From: Calderihabitans maritimus
GTDB lineage: Bacteria > Bacillota > KKC1 > Calderihabitantales > Calderihabitantaceae
NCBI RefSeq assembly: GCF_002207765.1
Contig: NZ_BDGJ01000017.1
Span: 1-32,584 of the forward strand
DNA length: 32,584 nt
Direction of reading: 5' to 3'
The position numbers and the translations under genes were made by a program. The notes beneath the pieces were generated by a model. It was given only the letters and a program-made list of their open reading frames with translations. It did not search any database and was not told the DNA's origin. Below are positions 17,597 to 27,830 of the stretch, in pieces; the stretch's first letter is position 1; each line of letters opens with the position of its first letter.

Positions 17597-19462
17597 TTAA
17601 GAAACCGGCACCTCCTGCTTGAAAACCAGCCTGTCATCGAGATAAATCTGAATTTCCCCCTCGCCGTAATAAGGTATCAATTCTATTATTAAATCACCAG
17701 GGTCATGCACCCTTTCGTATTCAAGGTGCGAGCCTTTCCGGTCTACCACCACTATGCTTACTTTACGCTTTTTGTCACCGGCCGGTACAGAAACTTTTAC
17801 GGTCGCCGTCTCAGGCGAAGGACCGGGCCCCTGACTCACTATTAAATTCACTGTATGCCCTTGTAAAATGGGGTCTCCCGGATTTACGTCCTGACTCATA
17901 ACCTGGCCGGAAAAATATTCCCGGCTCTCATCATAGCTTATCACTCCCAATTCCAGTACTGACTCTTGCAACCGCTTTTTAGCTTCCTCCAGGGTCAAGC
18001 CTCTTAAATCCGGCATTTCAATATATCGCGGCTCCGGACCTTTGCTGACTACCAACTTTACTACCGTGCCTTCAGGGTGAATCGTACCACCTTCAGGCTC
18101 CTGTCTTATCACCCGTCCCTCTTCTATTTCCGGATGAAACATCTTTTCCGTTTCCCCAGCAACACGGAAGTTAAAATTGGTCAGCTCAATTCTGGCCGCC
18201 CTTTCAGTCATCCCTACTACGTTCGGAACTTCCCTTAAAAGCGGTCCCTCACTGACAATTAATTCCACCGGTCGCAGGCGCTTTATCCTTTCTCCCGGTT
18301 CCGGATTTTGATCCATAACACTTCCTTTGGGAATGCTGGGATGATGTCGTCTGTCTATTACTTTAAATTTCAGCCCTTTTTCCTTCAACTTGCCCTCAGC
18401 CGCCGCCAGGGGCATGTTGATAACCCGAGGAACCTCCACCTCCGCCACATATAAATAATTCTTGACTGCCCGATAAGCTACTAAACCTGCACCAATTACG
18501 CAGGCCAATAAGATCGCTACCAGTAGTACCCGTACCCAGGGTCGCAACTTCCTCTTGCGGCGTTTCTCCCGAATAGGTTCCGCTACCGTTTTATTTATCG
18601 CCGGCATAACCAAGGTGTCTTCTTCCTCGCGCCGGTCCCAGTGAGCAGGATAGCGAAACTCGCGCAAATCCGCCGCCAGTTCTCCAGCCGATTCATAGCG
18701 TTCCTCCGGGCGTTTGGCCAGAGCTTTTAAAATTACTGCTTCTACGCTAGGCGGAAGGTCGGGATTAAGTTCCCGTGGAGGTGTAGGTTCAGATTGGATA
18801 TGTTTTAAAGCGACGGAAATAGGACTTTCTCCTGAAAAAGGCAGTTTTCCGGTTAACATCTCATACATAACTACCCCTAAAGAATAGAGGTCTGATTTAG
18901 CTCCCGTTGCTTCACCTCTGGCTTGTTCTGGAGATATATAATGAACCGACCCTACTATAGTACCCGTGTAGGTAACGGTAGCCGTAGTCGGCGCTTTGGC
19001 AATACCAAAATCAGTAACTTTAACTCTTCCTGCTGGGGTGACTAAAATGTTATGAGGTTTTATATCCCGGTGAACAATTCCGTTTTCGTGGGCATGATCT
19101 AGAGCATCACAGATCTGCGTTACAATGTTAATAGCATTCCTTACGTCCAGGGGTGCCTTCTCCCGGATAATCTCCTTGAGCGTGCGACCTTCCACATATT
19201 CCATTACCAGATAATGTAGACCATCTTCCTCACCGACATCAAAGATGCTCACAATATTAGGATGAGAAAGACTGGCTACAGCCTGGGCTTCCCGCTGAAA
19301 TCTTCTCACGAAATCTTCATCGCTTGCATGCTGCTCCCTTAATACCTTAATAGTAACCATCCGGTTTAAGAGGGTATCTCTCCCCTTATAAACGACGGCC
19401 ATTCCTCCGCCGCCTAGTTGCTCGAGAATTTCATAGCGACTTTTTAAGAGTTTACCTATCAA
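17597..19462 (-). CDS. pknB: Stk1/PknB-type Ser/Thr protein kinase with PASTA domains
   Basis: Membrane-anchored kinase sensing cell-wall fragments and phosphorylating growth and wall-synthesis proteins. The kinase domain (about residues 1-265) contains the glycine loop LGGGGMAVVYKG, catalytic HRDIKPHN and DFG. A transmembrane helix (VLLVAILLACVIGAGLVAYR) precedes three extracellular PASTA repeats, each opening with VPRVINM, VPNVVGM or MPDLRGL, and then a short beta-rich C-terminal domain. I place the start at the TTG at 19462 (IGKLLKSRYEILEQLGG), five bases after AGGTGA, matching the usual family N-terminus. An ATG at 19513 would overlap the phosphatase stop and add 17 residues, but has no ribosome-binding site. 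Confidence 0.93.
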   Translation of the reverse strand: MIGKLLKSRYEILEQLGGGGMAVVYKGRDTLLNRMVTIKVLREQHASDEDFVRRFQREAQAVASLSHPNIVSIFDVGEEDGLHYLVMEYVEGRTLKEIIREKAPLDVRNAINIVTQICDALDHAHENGIVHRDIKPHNILVTPAGRVKVTDFGIAKAPTTATVTYTGTIVGSVHYISPEQARGEATGAKSDLYSLGVVMYEMLTGKLPFSGESPISVALKHIQSEPTPPRELNPDLPPSVEAVILKALAKRPEERYESAGELAADLREFRYPAHWDRREEEDTLVMPAINKTVAEPIREKRRKRKLRPWVRVLLVAILLACVIGAGLVAYRAVKNYLYVAEVEVPRVINMPLAAAEGKLKEKGLKFKVIDRRHHPSIPKGSVMDQNPEPGERIKRLRPVELIVSEGPLLREVPNVVGMTERAARIELTNFNFRVAGETEKMFHPEIEEGRVIRQEPEGGTIHPEGTVVKLVVSKGPEPRYIEMPDLRGLTLEEAKKRLQESVLELGVISYDESREYFSGQVMSQDVNPGDPILQGHTVNLIVSQGPGPSPETATVKVSVPAGDKKRKVSIVVVDRKGSHLEYERVHDPGDLIIELIPYYGEGEIQIYLDDRLVFKQEVPVS

Positions 19463-19509
19463 AGCCTTCACCTGCCAACAGTAAAACGGGATACTTATCC
19501 GGCTCCCCA

Positions 19510-20223
19510 TCATTCATATCTAGCTAAAACAACCGTTATGTTGTCATATCCGCCCCGCTGCAAACCTAAATTTATCATTTCCTGTACCGCACTTTTTAAA
19601 TTATGACACTTTCGAATCAACCGATACATTTCTTCCTCAGAAACTAAATTAAACAGACCGTCTGTACAGAGCAAGATAAGGTCACCCTTCTCTAGGGGGA
19701 ACTTCATAACATCAACCTTCACCTGTTCTTCTGTCCCCAGGGCCCGCGTAAGAATATTTCGATGAGGGTGGCATCTCGCTTCTTCCTCAGTAATACTGCC
19801 ATTTCGCACTAATTCGCCCACCAGGGAATGATCTTGAGTAAGCAACTCTATTCCGTCCTGTTTTACCAGATAAGCTCGACTATCGCCTACATGGGCTAGA
19901 GTTAAACAATTATCGGTAACCAAAACAGCGGTGACCGTAGTTCCCATTCCCAAATGTTGTTTGCTCTTATGAGCATAACGATAAATCAACGCGTTGGCTC
20001 GCTGAACGGCTTCTCTCAGTTTGCCAGCCGGATCCTGCGAAACATCGGCCATTTCTAGATATTCTTTTATCGCCGTAACCGCCAACCGACTAGCTACTTC
20101 ACCGGCCCGGTGCCCCCCCATCCCGTCTGCTACAACCAAAAGACCCCGAGCCTCATCTATTATGTAACAGTCTTGGTTGTCCTCTCGCACCAGCCCGGTA
20201 TTGGTCAAAGCCTCTACCTGCAT
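19510..20223 (-). CDS. stp: PP2C-family Ser/Thr phosphatase (Stp/PrpC)
   Basis: 237-aa metal-dependent protein phosphatase opposing the PknB kinase. Metal-coordinating motifs are conserved: TGLVREDNQD, VVADGMGGHRAGEVAS, LAHVGDSRAYL, LCTDGLFNLV and GGYDNITVVLA. It is the first gene of the stp-pknB-rsgA-rpe unit, a standard Bacillota arrangement. A G-rich site, GGGGTGGGG, lies just before the ATG. The 100 bp between it and rlmN carry no obvious terminator. Confidence 0.96.
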   Translation of the reverse strand: MQVEALTNTGLVREDNQDCYIIDEARGLLVVADGMGGHRAGEVASRLAVTAIKEYLEMADVSQDPAGKLREAVQRANALIYRYAHKSKQHLGMGTTVTAVLVTDNCLTLAHVGDSRAYLVKQDGIELLTQDHSLVGELVRNGSITEEEARCHPHRNILTRALGTEEQVKVDVMKFPLEKGDLILLCTDGLFNLVSEEEMYRLIRKCHNLKSAVQEMINLGLQRGGYDNITVVLARYE

Positions 20224-20323
20224 GTCCCCACCCCGCTAGAAATATCATAAACTATCCCACTTACCCAAACAAAGAATTTCTACCTGCAGAAATCTTCTCC
20301 TCTTTCATGCGCTATGTTTTCAA

Positions 20324-21382
20324 CTAACTGTATAATTTGCCGCGTAATTGACCGCAGGCGGCGTCAATATCGGCACCTTTTTCTTCTCTTAATACTGCAG
20401 GAATACCCTCTTCTTCTAGCATCTGCATAAAGTTTCTTACGGATTTAAAAACAGGCTTCCTAAATCCAGTTTCCTTGATCGGGTTTAAGGGAATGACATT
20501 AACGTTTGCCAGCATTCCTTTTAGAAGGGAAGCCAGCTCCCGGGCATCCCTTTCACTATCGTTTATCCCTCCGATCAAGACGTATTCAAAGGTTATCCTT
20601 CTACCCGTCTCCCGGACGTAGTACCGACAAGCATCCAAAAGGTCCCGTAAAGGATACTTGCGATTAACAGGCACTAGCCAATTGCGTAGTTCATCCCTAG
20701 CTGCGTGAAGAGATACCGCCAGAACCAAAGGCATCTTCTCTCGAGCTAGTCTTTTTATTTTCGGAACGATACCGCAAGTGGAAACGGTGATTCTGCGCCA
20801 TCCTATATTTAAACCCAAGGGATGATTTAAAATTTTTATAGCTTTGACCACATTATGGTAATTTAGCAGCGGTTCCCCCATGCCCATAAAAACCACATTG
20901 GTAACCCTCTGGCCTTTCTGTCTTAGTTCTAACTCTACGTTAAGCACCTGCCCAACGATCTCGGCCACTTCCAAGTTTCTCACCAGCCCTCCCTGGCCGG
21001 TGGCACAAAAAGCACAACCTACCCCACATCCAACCTGAGTAGAAAGACAAACGGTGTACCTTTCCCGCTGCTCCCTACCCGTATAAGTCATCAGTACAGT
21101 TTCAATAGCATTACCATCAGAAAGCCCCAGCAGGTATTTTACTGTATCATCCCGCCGGGACACTTGACGTTCTAAAGGTTTTAAAGTACCTATTTCGGTT
21201 TCTTCTTTCAAACAGGCAATAAGTTTCTGGGGTAAATTGGTCATTTTGCCCCAGTCAGTTATCCCTTTCTGGTGAACCCATTGAAAAAGTTGCCGTGCGT
21301 TATACTTTTTTCCGTGCAACTTAAGTACAAGCTCTTCCATCTCTTCAAGATTTAAGTTCCGAAGATCTCTCGTAGGCTCCAT
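20324..21382 (-). CDS. rlmN: 23S rRNA (adenine(2503)-C2)-methyltransferase RlmN
   Basis: 352-aa radical SAM enzyme methylating A2503 of 23S rRNA (and tRNA A37 in some species). The 4Fe-4S cluster motif CGVGCAFCATGQ is present, as are GMGEPLLNY, the SLHA stretch and the second catalytic cysteine near the C-terminus (DAACGQLRG). The length is normal. It has its own promoter and is followed by the stp operon on the same strand. Confidence 0.97.
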   Translation of the reverse strand: MEPTRDLRNLNLEEMEELVLKLHGKKYNARQLFQWVHQKGITDWGKMTNLPQKLIACLKEETEIGTLKPLERQVSRRDDTVKYLLGLSDGNAIETVLMTYTGREQRERYTVCLSTQVGCGVGCAFCATGQGGLVRNLEVAEIVGQVLNVELELRQKGQRVTNVVFMGMGEPLLNYHNVVKAIKILNHPLGLNIGWRRITVSTCGIVPKIKRLAREKMPLVLAVSLHAARDELRNWLVPVNRKYPLRDLLDACRYYVRETGRRITFEYVLIGGINDSERDARELASLLKGMLANVNVIPLNPIKETGFRKPVFKSVRNFMQMLEEEGIPAVLREEKGADIDAACGQLRGKLYS

Positions 21383-21419
21383 ATATTTTTTCCCTGCCGA
21401 TTTTCTTAATATATTTCAT

Positions 21420-21447
21420 ATTATACCTGTAACCGAAAAGAAAGCAA
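21420..21447 (-). promoter_or_regulatory. Sigma-A promoter for rlmN
   Basis: On the minus strand TTGCTT (21442-21447), a 16-bp spacer and TATAAT (21420-21425) lie 38 bp before the rlmN ATG and just after the rsmB terminator. Confidence 0.6.
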
Positions 21448-21455
21448 AGCCAACC

Positions 21456-21478
21456 AAAAAAAGGTGGTTCGAGCCACC
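21456..21478 (-). terminator. Terminator closing the agrB-to-rsmB gene run
   Basis: On the minus strand GGTGG-CTCGAA-CCACC is followed by TTTTTTT. It is the first convincing terminator downstream of rsmB, about 145 bp after its stop. The 21481-21620 stretch between stop and hairpin has no gene; it contains a 7-bp inverted pair (21534-21540 with 21571-21577) of doubtful meaning. Confidence 0.7.
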
Positions 21479-21620
21479 CCAGACCGTCATTTAAGTTCCT
21501 TTGGAAAACGGATGATAGAAAGAATTTGTCCCAGATAGGTTGTTACATGCCAAAGCTTTAACTATAGCAGACCTATCCCCATGTTTTTGACATTCTTCCT
21601 AGTAAAACCACGAAAGCCGG

Positions 21621-22997
21621 TCATTTACCATTTTTGATTAGTCGGGCCAGGAAAAAGCCGTCCGTTCCGTGAACATGAGGTAGCAATTGGATATACCCTT
21701 TAGCGGCCATTCTTCGATCTTCCTCCCGTTCTAAAGGAAAAGGTAAGAACTTACTTAAATCCTGAGTTTTAAATCCCGGGTGTTTTTCTTTAAATTTCTC
21801 TATAACTAAATAATTTTCCTCTGGTTCCAGGGTACAAGTAGAATAAACCAAAATTCCCCCTGGGCGCAGGCAATTTGCAGCACCATCGAGAATTTCCAAT
21901 TGCAGCTTCTGCAACTCAAGAATTTTCTCAGGGTTTTTTCGCCAGCGGGCGTCCGGTCTCCGCCGCAGCACTCCTAATCCCGAACATGGTGCATCAATCA
22001 GCAGGTAATCCGCCTGTCCAGGATATCTTTCCCCAAGTAGCCGTGCGTCTCCTAGCTGTACCTCCACAATATCGATTCCCAACCGACGGCAATTATCTTC
22101 AATTAATTTCAGTCGATGCGGGTGTATATCCCAGGCTATGATCTTCCCCCGATTACCCATCAGCTGAGCCATATGCGTCGTCTTCGAACCCGGGGCAGCA
22201 CAGGCATCTATCACAAAACTGCCGGCTTCCGGCTTCAGGACGTGAGCAGCCAGCATGGAAGCTTCATCCTGCAGCATGAATAATCCCTGCCGGAAAGAAG
22301 CCAGCTCATCTAGACCGCTGAATTCAGCAATCCGTAAACCTTCCGGTACATAGGGGCTTTGTTGAACTTCAATTCCTTCCTGCTGCAGCCGGCAAGCCAG
22401 TTCTTCTCTACTCACTTTCAAAGTATTTGCTCTAATACAGTTTACTGCCGGCCGGTTATTAGCCCGGCATAAGGCGACAGTTTCCTCTATGCCATACCTT
22501 TCCAACCACCTTCGGACCATCCATTCCGGGTGGTAGTAAACGAGAGATATATGAGTGACAGGGTCTTCATCCAGAGAAGGAAATTCTACTTGATTAAGAT
22601 TCCGGGCAATATTCCGCAAGACACCATTCACAAACTTAACTAAACCCGCATGCCCGTATTTCTTGGCCAGCTCAACCGATTCGTTTACGGCAGCAGAGAC
22701 GGGGACTTTATCCAGATACATTATCTGGTAAAGCCCCATCCGCAAGATCAAACGTATTCTGGGAGGAATCCTCCCTAAATCTCTCTTTACAAATTGCCGC
22801 AGTACCCAGTCGAGCGTACCTTTGGTTCGAACAGTACCATATACCAATTCCGTAAGGAAACTGCGTTCTAAGGACGGCAAATGAACCCGCGATAACAACT
22901 TGCCTAAGGCTAAATTTGAGTAAGCACCCTGTTCCTCAATTTCATAGAGTACTCCCAACGCTAGCTGGCGCGGCGACACAGAATATTTCTTTTTCAT
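21621..22997 (-). CDS. rsmB: 16S rRNA (cytosine(967)-C5)-methyltransferase RsmB
   Basis: 458-aa enzyme methylating C967 of 16S rRNA. An N-terminal NusB-like RNA-binding domain (about residues 5-140: RQLALGVLYEIEEQGAYSNL, LTELVYGTVRTKGTLD) is followed by the Rossmann methyltransferase with VIDACAAPGSKTTHMAQLM, the catalytic IDAPCSGLGVLRRRPDARW and YSTCTLEPEEN. Its ATG overlaps the fmt stop (ATGA), indicating translational coupling. In related genomes a DUF116 gene and a zinc metallopeptidase often sit between fmt and rsmB; neither is here. Confidence 0.97.
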   Translation of the reverse strand: MKKKYSVSPRQLALGVLYEIEEQGAYSNLALGKLLSRVHLPSLERSFLTELVYGTVRTKGTLDWVLRQFVKRDLGRIPPRIRLILRMGLYQIMYLDKVPVSAAVNESVELAKKYGHAGLVKFVNGVLRNIARNLNQVEFPSLDEDPVTHISLVYYHPEWMVRRWLERYGIEETVALCRANNRPAVNCIRANTLKVSREELACRLQQEGIEVQQSPYVPEGLRIAEFSGLDELASFRQGLFMLQDEASMLAAHVLKPEAGSFVIDACAAPGSKTTHMAQLMGNRGKIIAWDIHPHRLKLIEDNCRRLGIDIVEVQLGDARLLGERYPGQADYLLIDAPCSGLGVLRRRPDARWRKNPEKILELQKLQLEILDGAANCLRPGGILVYSTCTLEPEENYLVIEKFKEKHPGFKTQDLSKFLPFPLEREEDRRMAAKGYIQLLPHVHGTDGFFLARLIKNGK

Positions 22998-23959
22998 GCT
23001 TCAACCGTCCTCGTTTGGCCTAGAATCATTCCCGGCTCCATTCGGCAACCTCTCAAAAAATCAGCGGCAGGCATCTTTTTTTTGCCTCGACGTTGAACTT
23101 CCGTAACCATGACACTTCCATCATGACCGGTGGCTACTATAAATCCTCTTTCCTCTATCCCTATCAACTGGCCCGGGATAACCTTCCTACGACCCGATGG
23201 TCGTTCAATTACCTCTGCCCGCCATATTTTCAATATTTCGTTATCCCGGAAAGTAGTGTACGCTCCGGGCCACGGATTCATACCCCGCACTTGATTTACG
23301 ATTTCTTCTGCTCTCCGGTGCCAGTCAATCAGTTCATCCCTCCTGGTTAGAGGTGGAGCATAAGTAGCCTGAGATTCATCCTGAGGGATGCGGGGAGCTC
23401 TTCCCTCTTCTATTAATGTAATGCTCCGCAGCAAAACTTCCGCCCCCAATGTGGCCAAGCGGTCATGAATTTCGCCTGCCGTAGCCTGGGCAGGAATAGG
23501 AATGGCCTCCTGCAAAATAATATCACCGGTGTCTAATCCCTCGTCCATAAACATAGTAGTAATTCCTGTCTCCTTTTCTCCGTTTATAATAGCTCGGTGT
23601 ATTGGTGCAGCCCCTCGATATTTAGGAAGGAGTGAAGCATGAACATTAATACATCCCGCAGGAGGGAGTTGCAACACTTTCAGGGGCAGAATCTGGCCGA
23701 AAGCGACCACAACTATTAGCTGTGGGTTCCACTGCTTAAGGGTTTCAATTGTCTCCTCGCTTCCCACCTTTTCTGGTTGAATTACTGGCAATTTGTATTT
23801 TAAAGCCAATTCTTTTACCGGTTGTGCCGCTAATTTCCTGCCTCGCCCTCGGGGCCGATCTGGTTGGGTCACCACACCAACTATTTCATGTTTGCTTTCT
23901 TGCAATGCCTGGAGACTGGGAACCGCAAAATCAGGTGTTCCCATGAAAACTACTCGCAT
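22994..23959 (-). CDS. fmt: Methionyl-tRNA formyltransferase
   Basis: 321-aa enzyme formylating initiator Met-tRNA with 10-formyl-tetrahydrofolate. MRVVFMGTPDFAVPSL is the canonical N-terminus and fixes the start at 23959; a longer frame to 24028 would run into def. VVTQPDRPRGRGRK, INVHASLLPKYRGAAPIHRA (catalytic N/H) and MDEGLDTGDI are conserved, and the C-terminal OB fold includes VRGMNPWPGAYT. def lies 22 bp upstream, forming the usual def-fmt pair. Confidence 0.97.
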   Translation of the reverse strand: MRVVFMGTPDFAVPSLQALQESKHEIVGVVTQPDRPRGRGRKLAAQPVKELALKYKLPVIQPEKVGSEETIETLKQWNPQLIVVVAFGQILPLKVLQLPPAGCINVHASLLPKYRGAAPIHRAIINGEKETGITTMFMDEGLDTGDIILQEAIPIPAQATAGEIHDRLATLGAEVLLRSITLIEEGRAPRIPQDESQATYAPPLTRRDELIDWHRRAEEIVNQVRGMNPWPGAYTTFRDNEILKIWRAEVIERPSGRRKVIPGQLIGIEERGFIVATGHDGSVMVTEVQRRGKKKMPAADFLRGCRMEPGMILGQTRTVEA

Positions 23960-23981
23960 CTTAACCCACCCCAACCAAGAG

Positions 23982-24434
23982 TTAATCTTCAATAAAGCGA
24001 ACCACTTTATCGATAAAAAGTACTCCATTTAAATGATCAATTTCGTGCTGCAAGGCTCGAGCCAGGAGCCCTTCTCCCTCTATCTCTATCTCTTTACCTT
24101 TTCGGTTTAGCCCCCTTACCTTAACCCGGGCTGCCCGTTCCACCTCACCGTGTACTCCCGGTATGCTCAAACAACCTTCCACGGCTACCTCACTCCCACT
24201 GCTCTCTATAATTTCCGGATTAATCATTTCGATTAATCCATTTCCCACATCCACTACTATAACTCGTTTTGATACGCCTATCTGCGGTGCCGCCAGTCCA
24301 ACCCCTTTGGCTTCATACATAGTATCCGCCATGTTTTCCAAAAGTCGGATAACCGCCGGAGTGATTTTATTAACTTTAGCAGCCTTTTCTCGTAAAATAG
24401 GGTCTCCTACCTTAACTATTTGATAAACAGCCAT
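23982..24434 (-). CDS. def: Peptide deformylase
   Basis: 150-aa metalloenzyme removing the formyl group from nascent proteins. The three signature motifs are intact: [18 protein letters not shown] (metal-binding Cys) and QHEIDHLNG (two metal His plus catalytic Glu). It lies between priA and fmt on the same strand, 13 bp after priA. It functionally reverses the Fmt-dependent formylation encoded next door. Confidence 0.97.
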   Translation of the reverse strand: MAVYQIVKVGDPILREKAAKVNKITPAVIRLLENMADTMYEAKGVGLAAPQIGVSKRVIVVDVGNGLIEMINPEIIESSGSEVAVEGCLSIPGVHGEVERAARVKVRGLNRKGKEIEIEGEGLLARALQHEIDHLNGVLFIDKVVRFIED

Positions 24435-24447
24435 TTCACAAAGCCTC

Positions 24448-26949
24448 CTATAATATTTCCATTGGGTCTAATTCAACGCTAATATGTATCGAGTTTTTTC
24501 CAGCTCTTTCTACTTTCCACCCATCTAGAACATCGCGAAGCAACTCCCGTATAATTGCTAATTTCGGTCCTTTGACCATAATATGCCACCGGAATCTATT
24601 TTTCATTTTAGATATAGGCGCAGGGGCAGGGCCCAAAAGTTCTCCTACCGGTACTTTTTCCTCTTCCCGTTTTTTAATGATCTGCAATTCCATATCCAGG
24701 GCCAATCTCTGCGCCGCCTCTATTACCTGCTCTTCCTCTCCTCCTGAAATCACCAAGCGTGCCAGACGGGAAAAAGGAGGGTAGTTGGTGCTACGTCGCA
24801 GAGCAATCTCTTGCTTGTAAAAGGCAAGATAATCCTGACGGCTGGCCGCAACAATACTTGGATTTGCCGGGTCATAAGTCTGGATAACCACCTCTCCCGG
24901 AAAAGAACCTCTTCCAGCCCTCCCCGCTACTTGGGTCAGAAGCTGGAACGTTCTCTCATGAGCCCTAAAGTCAGGTGTATTCAAGGCTATATCAGCTGTA
25001 ATTACACCCACCAGAGAAACTTCCGGGAAATCCAACCCTTTAGCAATCATCTGAGTTCCAACCAATATCGACGCTTTCCCCTGCCGAAAGGCAGTCAAGA
25101 TTTCCTCATGGGATCCTTTCCGGGTGGTAGTGTCCACATCCATTCGGAGTACCTGCCGGTCTGGAAACAGGCGTTTTACTTCGTCCTCGACCCTTTGGGT
25201 ACCAATGCCAAAACTTCGTAAATAACGACTGCCACACTTGGGACAGGTAACCGGTACCGGTTCCTGATATCCGCAGTAATGACAGCGCAATTGCCCCTCC
25301 ACCCGGTGATAAGTCAAACTGACTGCACAACGCGAACACCGGTTGACAAAACCACACTCCCGACAAACCATGAAATGAGCAAAACCCCTACGGTTGAGAA
25401 ACAAAAGAATTTGCCTGTCCTGCTCCAGATGTTGCCGCATTTTCCCCTGCAAACAGCGACTAAAAATACTATGGTTTCCTGCCGCCAGTTCCTGCCTCAT
25501 ATCCACAATCTCTACCGAAGGCAAGGGCCGGTTTTCCACCCTATTAGGAAGGCACAGCAAGGCGTAACGACCAAGCCTAGCTTTAGTATAACTTTCCAGC
25601 GAGGGAGTGGCACTTCCCAGCAAGACTAAAGCCCCGTGATAACGGGCTCGCTGAATAGCAACGTCTCGAGCATGATATCGTGGCATCACATCCTGCCGGT
25701 AACTGCTTTCATGTTCCTCATCGATTATAATCAATCCAAGATCGGAAACCGGAGTAAATACTGCCGATCGGGCCCCGATGACCACCTGTGCTTCTCCCCG
25801 GTGAATCCGCTGCCATTCATTGCTTCTTTCCCGTAGGGACAACCTGCTGTGAAGCACGGCCACGCATGAACCTAGACGCGACACAAAACGTTCTACCATC
25901 TGAGGTGTCAGGGATATCTCGGGTACCAGTACAACAGCTTGTTTTCCCAGCTTTAGGACCTGCTCCACGGCCCGTATGTATACCTCTGTTTTCCCGCTAC
26001 CGGTAACGCCATGAAGAAGGAATACGGAAAAACTTCTTTGGGCGAGGGCGTTTTGGATCGAACGTAATGCTCTCTCCTGATCATCGGTAAGTTCGACTGG
26101 CTTAACAGAAGAAGCCTTGTTTATTCTCAAAAAGTCTTCCTCCACCCTCACTTTGTTTAGTACAATAAACCCCTTGTCAATCAAACTCTTGACGGTGCTA
26201 TAGGATGTGCCGGCCAGATCCAATAAATCGTTTAACAATAAGGGGCCCTGTTCCAACAGTATTTGCAGTACCTTTTTCTGTTTCGGTGAGCGGACTGCCA
26301 ACTCTTCAAGATCCTGTTCCAGGCCCACTACTTCCTTATTAAGCTCGACAACACGGCGAAACTTCTTTTTTAAACGATCCGTGTATAGCTTTTCAATCTC
26401 AATTAAACCCAGTTCCCGAAGCGAATTTAAGGTTTCCTGTAGATTTTGACTTGGAAATTTTTTAATTAATCTTTCTAATGGAACCCTTCCTGTCTCGGTC
26501 AAAAAAGCTAAAACTCTTCCGCTTACCGGATCAAGTATATTAAGAGTTTCTTTCAATTTATGTCCAACTTCATCACTGAGTTTCAAGGTAACCACTATTT
26601 TCTCCTGACGCCTCAAGCCGGGGGGTATCAGGCACTGTAACGCTACAGGTATAGGATATAAATAATAGTCGGACATCCACCGAGCTAGCCTGACTGCTTC
26701 CTCATTAAGAACAGGTGTCTCGTCCACTACCTCTAAAATGTTTTTCACCCGGTCAACTTCCGGGTGTGAGGAGTAACCTACCACATATCCCTCCAACCGC
26801 TGTCTCCCAAAGGGAACTAAAACCCGTGTTCCCAACTGGATTGAGGCCTTAAGCCGGGTAGGAATGCGATAATGAAAAGTTTTATCAGTCAGGCGCAAGG
26901 ACGGGTCTATGGCCACTTCCGCAAAGGTAAACTTTTTTGTCTCCAACAT
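24448..26949 (-). CDS. priA: Primosomal protein N' (PriA helicase)
   Basis: 833-aa 3'-5' helicase that reloads the replisome at repaired or stalled forks. The N-terminal DNA-binding domain is followed by the helicase core with [18 protein letters not shown] (Walker A), [10 protein letters not shown] (Walker B) and GSATPSLES. Between the helicase lobes lies the zinc-binding insert with eight cysteines ([13 protein letters not shown], then CHYCG and CPKCGS). C-terminal VAGRAGRG is motif VI. It is at the head of the priA-def-fmt-rsmB group but follows the CBS-GGDEF gene by only 17 bp with no terminator. Confidence 0.97.
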   Translation of the reverse strand: MLETKKFTFAEVAIDPSLRLTDKTFHYRIPTRLKASIQLGTRVLVPFGRQRLEGYVVGYSSHPEVDRVKNILEVVDETPVLNEEAVRLARWMSDYYLYPIPVALQCLIPPGLRRQEKIVVTLKLSDEVGHKLKETLNILDPVSGRVLAFLTETGRVPLERLIKKFPSQNLQETLNSLRELGLIEIEKLYTDRLKKKFRRVVELNKEVVGLEQDLEELAVRSPKQKKVLQILLEQGPLLLNDLLDLAGTSYSTVKSLIDKGFIVLNKVRVEEDFLRINKASSVKPVELTDDQERALRSIQNALAQRSFSVFLLHGVTGSGKTEVYIRAVEQVLKLGKQAVVLVPEISLTPQMVERFVSRLGSCVAVLHSRLSLRERSNEWQRIHRGEAQVVIGARSAVFTPVSDLGLIIIDEEHESSYRQDVMPRYHARDVAIQRARYHGALVLLGSATPSLESYTKARLGRYALLCLPNRVENRPLPSVEIVDMRQELAAGNHSIFSRCLQGKMRQHLEQDRQILLFLNRRGFAHFMVCRECGFVNRCSRCAVSLTYHRVEGQLRCHYCGYQEPVPVTCPKCGSRYLRSFGIGTQRVEDEVKRLFPDRQVLRMDVDTTTRKGSHEEILTAFRQGKASILVGTQMIAKGLDFPEVSLVGVITADIALNTPDFRAHERTFQLLTQVAGRAGRGSFPGEVVIQTYDPANPSIVAASRQDYLAFYKQEIALRRSTNYPPFSRLARLVISGGEEEQVIEAAQRLALDMELQIIKKREEEKVPVGELLGPAPAPISKMKNRFRWHIMVKGPKLAIIRELLRDVLDGWKVERAGKNSIHISVELDPMEIL

Positions 26950-26966
26950 TCTGTCCCCCTGTTATT

Positions 26967-27830
26967 CTAACCTTTGCTCCTCATCTCAACTTCATCGGCC
27001 ACCACTACCCGTTTCCCTTCTCTCTTGGCTCTAGTAGAAGCCAAGCTGGCCATGTTTATAAGGTCGCTTACCGTACAACTTTCATTTCCTTCATCACGGG
27101 AAGATCTACGCCTTCCTCCCGCCACACCAACAGATCCCGTAATTTTTATCCCGCCTGGCCATTTCTCCTCGGCAAGGGCGGCAACCATTTGCCATGCCAA
27201 CTTCCTTGCCTCTTCAAAAGGCCTGATTGTTACAACAGCAAATTCATCTCCCGCGTACCGGCATAGATAATCTGTTCCCTCTTCAATCAGACCCTTTAAG
27301 ACTTCCGCTACTCGCCGCAGAACTTCATCACCAAGAACATGGCCCAGTTTCTTATCAATTGTCCCGAAGTTATCTAAATCCAAAAAGATAACCGCAATCT
27401 CTTTCCCCTCCTGCAACAGTTCAGCTGCCTTTCTCTGCAAAAACACTGCCCGATCTAGGCCAGTAAGAGCATCTACATGCTTACCCAGTTCAGCATAAAG
27501 TTGCGATTTGGCCACGATTCCCACAGGACGGTTCCCATCTACGACCACCAGGCGCTCAATCTCATATCGTTCCAGGAGTTCCTTTGCCTCCCAGAGAGAA
27601 CTTTCCCGGGTGACGGTAATTACCTTCTTGCTCATGGCGTCGGCCACTAACCGGTTAGGGTGGCAACGCCGTATATCTCTGGAGGTGATGATACCCACCA
27701 GCTTTCCGTCCTCTACCACCGGAAGTCCGCCTATTTTAAACTGTTCCATCAATGCAGCAGCTCTGCCGACGCAATCTCCAGCCGAAACAGTAACCAGCTC
27801 TCTGGTCATAATGTTGCTCACGTTAAGCAT
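26967..27830 (-). CDS. CBS-pair plus GGDEF domain protein (probable diguanylate cyclase)
   Basis: 287-aa soluble protein. Residues about 1-115 form two CBS motifs (ITSRDIRRCHP after the first, PVGIVAKSQLY in the second), a typical nucleotide-sensing pair. Residues about 120-280 form a GGDEF domain with FLDLDNFGTIDKKLGHVLGD and the signature RYAGDEF, so the first Gly is Ala; some AGDEF enzymes are active. The inhibitory RxxD site five residues before the signature is not conserved (ExxD). Together this suggests c-di-GMP synthesis tuned by an adenine nucleotide. Its ATG overlaps the previous stop (TAATG), so the two are translationally coupled. Confidence 0.9.
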   Translation of the reverse strand: MLNVSNIMTRELVTVSAGDCVGRAAALMEQFKIGGLPVVEDGKLVGIITSRDIRRCHPNRLVADAMSKKVITVTRESSLWEAKELLERYEIERLVVVDGNRPVGIVAKSQLYAELGKHVDALTGLDRAVFLQRKAAELLQEGKEIAVIFLDLDNFGTIDKKLGHVLGDEVLRRVAEVLKGLIEEGTDYLCRYAGDEFAVVTIRPFEEARKLAWQMVAALAEEKWPGGIKITGSVGVAGGRRRSSRDEGNESCTVSDLINMASLASTRAKREGKRVVVADEVEMRSKG

